64,000 nt of DNA from NCBI RefSeq assembly GCF_026340305.1, contig NZ_JAPEPI010000002.1, positions 62,001-126,000 on the forward strand. Direction: 5' to 3'. This DNA is from Streptomyces sp. NBC_01381 (GTDB lineage: Bacteria; Actinomycetota; Actinomycetes; Streptomycetales; Streptomycetaceae). Both the position numbers and the translations under genes were made by a program. The notes below the pieces were generated by a model. The model saw only the letters and a list, made by a program, of their open reading frames with translations, ran no database searches and was not told the DNA's origin. Positions 59,814 to 64,000 of the stretch are shown here, piece after piece (the first letter of the stretch is position 1; every line of letters starts with the position of its first letter).

Positions 59814-60968
59814 ATGCGGATCCGCCCTCTCGTCGCCGACGTGGCGATCGCGGCCGCCCTGACGACGGTCGCCGTACTGCTCGGGCAGGAGTCGCCGCGC
59901 CAGGGGTGGCCCGAACTCGACGCGCCCGGCCATGCGTTGGTCGTCCTCGCCAATGTCCCCGTGGTGTTCCGGAGCAGGGCGCCGCTCGCAGTGCTGCTCC
60001 TCGTCCACGGGGTGTGGATCGGTTATGTCGCCGCCGGCTACTGGCCCGTGGTGAACACCTTCGCGCCCATGCTCACCGTCTACACGGTCGCCTCCCTGCG
60101 GCCCGACCGCGTCTCCGTGCCCTGCGCCGCGCTGATGAGCGCCGTCTGGATCTACGCGGGCCTGGTGAGCGACGGCGCGTCGATGGCGTCCGTCGTCGGG
60201 CAGGCCGTCGGATTCGCGCTCGTGCTGTGGCGGTTCGGACATGTGGCGCGCAGGTCCGCCGAACTGGCCCGCCAGTTGAAGCGCGAGCAGGACGAGCGCG
60301 CACGGCGCGAGGTCGCGGAGGAACGCGGGCGCATCGCAAGGGAGTTGCACGACGTCGTGGCCCATCACATGTCGGTGATATCCGTGCAGGCGGGCCTCGC
60401 GAAGTTCGTCTTCGCCTCCGACCCGGCCACCGCGCACGCCGCGCTCTCCACCATCTCAGGCACCAGCGGCGAGGCACTGGAGGAGCTGCGCCGGATGCTG
60501 CGGGTGCTGCGGGCGCAGGAGGACGGCGACGAACCGCCCGACGCGCCGATGCCGGGGCTTGCGCGGCTCGGCGAGATGGTCGAGCGGGTGCGGGCCGGGG
60601 GAGTCGCCGTCGAGCTGCGCATCGAGGGGACGCCGCGGCAGCTGGCGCCTGGCGTCGAACTCTGCGCGTACCGCGTGGTCCAGGAGGCGCTCACCAACGT
60701 ACTGAAACACGCTCAGGGCGCCGCGGCGGTCGTCGAACTCCGTTATGAGCGGCACCACGTGACGGTTTCGGTCACGGACGACGGGGAGGGGGTGATTCTG
60801 GACAGAGTGGGCGGGGGGAGCGGCCACGGCTTGATTGGGATGCGGGAGCGGGCCAAGCTCTACGGCGGGACGATCAGCATCGGCCCGCTGAGCGAGGGAG
60901 GGTTCGCCGTGCGGCTTACCCTGCCGACCTCCGCGCAGGCCGCACCGCAGGGGGACGGCGCGACTTAA
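59814..60968 (+). CDS. Sensor histidine kinase, HisKA_3/NarX-like
   Basis: 384 residues from ATG 59814. Four or five TM helices in the first 150 residues with almost no external loop. The phospho-accepting His is in ARELHDVVAHHMSVIS and the ATPase N-box in ALTNVLKHAQG, with DDGEGV and GHGLIGMRERAKLYGG. A small intramembrane-sensing kinase of the type common in Streptomyces. The response regulator starts immediately after the stop. Confidence 0.93.
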   Translation: MRIRPLVADVAIAAALTTVAVLLGQESPRQGWPELDAPGHALVVLANVPVVFRSRAPLAVLLLVHGVWIGYVAAGYWPVVNTFAPMLTVYTVASLRPDRVSVPCAALMSAVWIYAGLVSDGASMASVVGQAVGFALVLWRFGHVARRSAELARQLKREQDERARREVAEERGRIARELHDVVAHHMSVISVQAGLAKFVFASDPATAHAALSTISGTSGEALEELRRMLRVLRAQEDGDEPPDAPMPGLARLGEMVERVRAGGVAVELRIEGTPRQLAPGVELCAYRVVQEALTNVLKHAQGAAAVVELRYERHHVTVSVTDDGEGVILDRVGGGSGHGLIGMRERAKLYGGTISIGPLSEGGFAVRLTLPTSAQAAPQGDGAT

Positions 60969-61646
60969 ATGACCAGGGTTCTCGTCGTCGACGACCAGTT
61001 CCTCATCCGGGCGGGCCTTGTGGGGCTGCTGCGTGCCGCGCCGGGCGTCGACGTCGTCGGCGAGGCCGGCGACGGCGCCGAGGCGGTCGAGCTCGCCGCG
61101 ACGACCCGGCCCGATGTGATCCTGATGGACATCCGCATGCCTGGCATGAGCGGCATCGTGGCCACCGAGAAGATCCTCGCCGAGGCGCCCGAACCGGCCC
61201 CGCGCGTCCTGGTGTTGACCACCTTCGACCTCGACGAGTACGTGTACGGGGCGCTGCGCGCGGGAGCCTCCGGCTTTCTGCTCAAGGACTCGGGGCCCGA
61301 GCGGCTGCTCGCCGCGGTGGCCGCGGTCGGCGGCGGCGACGCGCTGTTCGCGCCCAGTGTCACCTGCCGCCTCGTCGAGGCGTTCGCCCGGCAGGCCGGT
61401 GCCGACGGTGCGTCGCCCCAACCTCCGGCGGATCTGGAGGCCTTGACGTTGCGCGAGGTCGAGGTCCTGAAGCTGATCGCGCGCGGCCTGTCCAACGCGG
61501 ACATCGCCGACCGCCTCTACATCAGCGAGGCCACCGTCAAGACCCACCTCAACCGCACGATGAGCAAACTCGACCTCGACAGCAGGGCGCAGGCCGTGGT
61601 GGTGGCGTACGAGACGGGGCTCGTCACGCCCGGCGACGCCCGCTGA
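60969..61646 (+). CDS. NarL/LuxR-type response regulator
   Basis: 225 residues. The receiver has VVDDQFLIRAGL, phospho-Asp in ILMDIRMPGMSG, and TTFD/K contacts (LLKDSG). The C-terminal HTH is LREVEVLKLIARGLSN and SEATVKTHLNRTMSKL. It is the partner of the adjacent kinase, transcribed together; targets unknown, but the palindrome before the operon could be its own site. Confidence 0.95.
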   Translation: MTRVLVVDDQFLIRAGLVGLLRAAPGVDVVGEAGDGAEAVELAATTRPDVILMDIRMPGMSGIVATEKILAEAPEPAPRVLVLTTFDLDEYVYGALRAGASGFLLKDSGPERLLAAVAAVGGGDALFAPSVTCRLVEAFARQAGADGASPQPPADLEALTLREVEVLKLIARGLSNADIADRLYISEATVKTHLNRTMSKLDLDSRAQAVVVAYETGLVTPGDAR

Positions 61647-61660
61647 CCCCGGACGCGTGA

Positions 61661-61701
61661 AGCGGCGCCCGTCCTCTCCCCCGATGAGGACGGGCGCCGC
61701 T
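61661..61701. terminator. Bidirectional terminator, two-component operon / inhibitor
   Basis: Perfect 16-bp arms (61661-61676, 61686-61701), 9-base loop. Confidence 0.8.
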
Positions 61702-61729
61702 GTGGTGGTGTGGGACCGCGCTGCCGTGG

Positions 61730-62140
61730 TCAGCGGCAGTTGACCCACTTGTTGGAGAGGATCTTCAGCTTGTGGTTGGCGTTGCCCTTCTCGCCGCGGG
61801 GCTGCGTGCCGATGTACTTCGTGTAGTTCTTGCCCGCGTAGAGGGCCACGTCGCACTTGCGGCCGTTGTTGTAGCCGGACCAGGAGCCGCCCGCGAACAC
61901 GGCGAACCTGGACAGGTCCTTGTTGTTGTACTGGACCTTCTGCATCCGCCCGGTGAAGTTCTTCCCGGACCAGACGCACAGCCAGCCCTTGGGACAGTCC
62001 GACGCCCCCTTCGCCTCGACGCCGGCCGGAGCCGCGCCGCCCCCTGTGCTCGCCATCGCCACGCCGCTCGCCGAGCCGCCCATGAGGGCGAGCGAGGCGA
62101 TGCCGATGCCGACGGTCCTGCGCGTTGCCGTGATGTTCAT
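61730..62140 (-). CDS. Secreted I36-type peptidase inhibitor-like protein
   Basis: 136 residues from ATG 62140 after GGGGGAAG. The signal peptide ends near GVAMAS. The mature domain has CPKGWLCVWSGKNFTG, the SWSGYNN turn and closing Cys residues (RKCDVALY, WVNCR), the beta-gamma-crystallin-like pattern of Streptomyces metalloproteinase inhibitors (family I36). Actual inhibitory activity is not shown by sequence alone. Convergent with the two-component operon. Confidence 0.83.
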   Translation of the reverse strand: MNITATRRTVGIGIASLALMGGSASGVAMASTGGGAAPAGVEAKGASDCPKGWLCVWSGKNFTGRMQKVQYNNKDLSRFAVFAGGSWSGYNNGRKCDVALYAGKNYTKYIGTQPRGEKGNANHKLKILSNKWVNCR

Positions 62141-62410
62141 GTCTTCCCCCGAAGAATTCACGGTGATGTGGAGGGCGGCGCGGGGTGGACCGCGCCGCCC
62201 GTTGTGCCCTGATGACGATGCGGGATGGCGGGTGCGGACCGCCAGATCCACCGGTGCGATCAGGCACGCGCGGGACGTCCCGGGCGCTGACCTGCGGGTC
62301 CCTGGTGCGTGGGACGGCTTGCGCGGGACGGCCGAGACCGGCCGGATTCGGCAGGACGCCGGAACTGCCGCCGGGCGTTCGGGCATCCTCTCCTTCAGGG
62401 ACTGAAGGAC

Positions 62411-63196
62411 ATGGGGTGGAACATGTCTCGATGGAAGGAGCTGCCCGACTCGCTTGACCCGCGGGTGCGGCAGTTCGTCGTAAGGCTGCGCAGGCTCAAG
62501 GACCACAGCGGTCTGGGGCTCGCGGCGTTGGCATCCCGGACGGGGTACAGCCGTTCGTCCTGGGACAGGTATCTCAACGGCAGGTCACTGCCTCCCGCGG
62601 AGGCGGTCGAGGCGCTCGCGCGGGCCTGCGACACCGAACCGGCGCCGCTCCTCGCGCTGCGTGAAGTGGCCGCGGAGGGCTGGGACGTAGAGGTGGATGT
62701 GGACACGGGCGCGGGCGCCCCGGTGGGAGAGACGGCCCCGGCCGTGCGCCGCCCGGTGCCCTGGCTCGCGATCGTGCTGTCGAGCGTGTGCACGGCGCTG
62801 GTGATGCTCGCCGTGTTCGCGCTGCTCGCGCCCTGGGAGAAGGAGAGCGACGACAAGGGGGAGGACAGGCCGTTCACGGGTGAAGCCCACCCGGAATTCG
62901 GCGAGTTCGAGTACAAGCCGGGCAAGACCTATGAGTGCGAGGTGCGGCGCGACGACAACGGCCTGCTGTACGCGGGCTACAGCCGCACGCGCACGGAACT
63001 GATCGAGCGGTTGTCCACCCGGTGGTCCGTGGTGGAGGCGCAGTGCCTCCTGGAGCACCGCGAGGCATCGCCCGGAGTCGCCGACGGCGCGTTCGGCAAC
63101 AACACCGAGCGCGCGGTGAAGCGGATCCAGGACAAGGCGAACATCGCGGTCGACGGCAAGATCGGCCCCGACACATGGAAGGTGCTGCGCAAGTGA
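62411..63196 (+). CDS. HTH-XRE / TM / peptidoglycan-binding protein
   Basis: 261 residues from ATG 62411 (GAAGGAC upstream); ATG 62423 is possible. An XRE-like N-terminus (GLAALASRTGYSRSSWDRYL) is inside the cell. One TM helix lies near residue 125 (PWLAIVLSSVCTALVMLAVF). The outer C-terminus ends in a PG_binding_1 domain (FGNNTERAVKRIQDKANIAV, DGKIGPDTWKVL). The layout suggests direct signalling from wall state to DNA or to a partner. Its stop overlaps the start of the next gene (GTGA). Confidence 0.85.
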   Translation: MGWNMSRWKELPDSLDPRVRQFVVRLRRLKDHSGLGLAALASRTGYSRSSWDRYLNGRSLPPAEAVEALARACDTEPAPLLALREVAAEGWDVEVDVDTGAGAPVGETAPAVRRPVPWLAIVLSSVCTALVMLAVFALLAPWEKESDDKGEDRPFTGEAHPEFGEFEYKPGKTYECEVRRDDNGLLYAGYSRTRTELIERLSTRWSVVEAQCLLEHREASPGVADGAFGNNTERAVKRIQDKANIAVDGKIGPDTWKVLRK

Positions 63197-64000
63197 CCAG
63201 GCAGGAACCGCCGTCGGAGTGTGTACGTCTCGCCGAGGCGCTCCGCGAACTGCGGGCGGCCGCGGGGCTGAGCCTGGCCGCGCTCGCGGCGAAGACGCCG
63301 TACAGCAAGTCGTCGTGGGAGCGCTACCTCAACGGCAAGACGCTGCCGCCCCGGCAGGCCGTCGAGGAGCTGTGCGTCCTCGCGGGGGAGCGGCAGGACC
63401 GGCCGCTCGCCCTGTGGGGCCTCGCGGAGTCCGCGTGGAGCGGCCGCGCGGGCGTGGGCGGGGCGGGGTCCACCGGAGCGCGGCGCGAGGAGCCGCGTGA
63501 CGTGGCCGACACGCCCACGCCGGAGGCCGCCGGTGAGCCGGGCCCCGCCGAGCGCGGGCGCTGGCGGTCCACCGGGTTCCTCGCCGGGGCGCTCGGCGGT
63601 CTCGCCGCCGTCGCGGCAGGGGTGCTCCTGGTCGTCTGGGGCTTCGGCGGCGGTGGCACGGACGCGGAGGGCGCGCCGACCACCGCCGACTCGGGCCCCG
63701 CACCCGGCTGTTCGGGCGACTCCTGCACCGGCAAGGACGCGGAGGCCACCCGCTGCTCCGGCGCGGCGAACCCGCCCGGCACGCTGGCCGAGCACCGCTT
63801 CGGCGGCGGCACGGTCGTCAAGGTGCGGCGCTCCGTGGAGTGCGGGGCGGTCTGGGCCCGGATCGACCGGGGGCGGGTGGGTGACCGGGTCGAGATCGTC
63901 GCGCCGGGCATCGGCACCCAGCAGACCGAGGTGCGGGACCGGTTCGACGAGGAGGGTTCGCTGCCGACGCCGATGGCCGCCGCGCGGCGTGACGAGCTGG
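63193..64000 (+). CDS. HTH-XRE / TM / DUF2690 protein (3' end outside window)
   Basis: 269 codons visible from GTG 63193; the frame is open to the window end. The N-terminal XRE domain (LSLAALAAKTPYSKSSWERY) is very like that of the preceding protein, implying duplication. A TM helix (LAGALGGLAAVAAGVLLVVW) is followed by CSGDSCTGKDAEATRC, the start of the Cys-rich DUF2690 domain. It is coupled to the peptidoglycan-binding paralogue, and both probably sense conditions outside the membrane. Confidence 0.85.
   Translation, partial: MTRQEPPSECVRLAEALRELRAAAGLSLAALAAKTPYSKSSWERYLNGKTLPPRQAVEELCVLAGERQDRPLALWGLAESAWSGRAGVGGAGSTGARREEPRDVADTPTPEAAGEPGPAERGRWRSTGFLAGALGGLAAVAAGVLLVVWGFGGGGTDAEGAPTTADSGPAPGCSGDSCTGKDAEATRCSGAANPPGTLAEHRFGGGTVVKVRRSVECGAVWARIDRGRVGDRVEIVAPGIGTQQTEVRDRFDEEGSLPTPMAAARRDEL

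Noticed and set aside
1..64000. CRISPR arrays, tRNA or rRNA genes, transposases, phage genes
   Set aside because: I looked for spaced identical repeats, tRNA T-loop/acceptor patterns and transposase motifs and saw none; the tandem repeats present have no spacers.

Overview
The window is a stretch of actinobacterial core chromosome, almost certainly Streptomyces. The GC content is very high with strong third-position GC bias, GTG (and some TTG) starts are frequent, several genes overlap their neighbour by a GTGA or ATGA junction, and intergenic regions carry GC-rich hairpin terminators. From memory the gene order resembles the S. coelicolor SCO4775-SCO4830 region. The chorismate mutase / UvrD-PcrA / M23 peptidase / sucCD / PerM-like / purNH order also echoes Mycobacterium tuberculosis Rv0948c-Rv0957. 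These comparisons are recollection, not a search.

Layout. 0-7.8 kb: a tandem array of transmembrane Ser/Thr kinases (one cut by the window edge, four complete) whose extracellular domains are related but diverged. 7.9-14.1 kb: a succinate-semialdehyde-dehydrogenase-like enzyme with a GMC oxidoreductase, a sortase substrate with an LAETG signal, a small membrane protein and a lipoprotein. 14.1-17.1 kb: a 650-base gap with a candidate transcript end, chorismate mutase with a Phe/Tyr-type leader-peptide attenuator, and guaA. 17.1-20.7 kb: PPOX-type flavin/F420 enzyme, class II aldolase, a membrane protein, DoxX. 20.8-24.7 kb: a PspC/toastrack membrane protein divergent from a PspC-domain histidine kinase and its response regulator, an envelope-stress module. 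24.8-28.5 kb: two NlpC/P60 cell-wall hydrolases, the second under a ydaO-type (c-di-AMP) riboswitch. 28.9-34.2 kb: pcrA, an M23 peptidase, a lipase.

35-43.4 kb holds the most interesting block: DUF5691-like (helical repeat) and SWIM zinc-finger genes on the minus strand, and a MoxR AAA+ ATPase, a DUF5682-like protein and a VWA protein on the plus strand. The two arms diverge from one intergenic region containing a perfect 19-bp inverted repeat. Each arm carries the motif TTGTCAGTG-N8-TAnnnT (one base off on the plus side), which is the RecA-independent DNA-damage promoter known from mycobacteria (PafBC dependent). The same motif, with correct spacing, lies just upstream of pcrA. I infer that this five-gene MoxR-VWA system is DNA-damage inducible. 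The DUF5682-like protein also shows GxxH, E and GxWH signatures reminiscent of the TraB/Tiki hydrolase superfamily.

43.5-64 kb: two low-complexity secreted proteins, sucCD, a membrane-anchored HTH/sigma-like fusion, a PerM-like membrane protein, purNH with a repeat-rich leader, an FHA protein paired with an atypical kinase, folD-DUF3017, a two-component system, an I36-type inhibitor, and two HTH-TM proteins (peptidoglycan-binding and DUF2690), the last cut by the window end. No tRNA, rRNA, CRISPR, prophage or insertion sequence was recognised.
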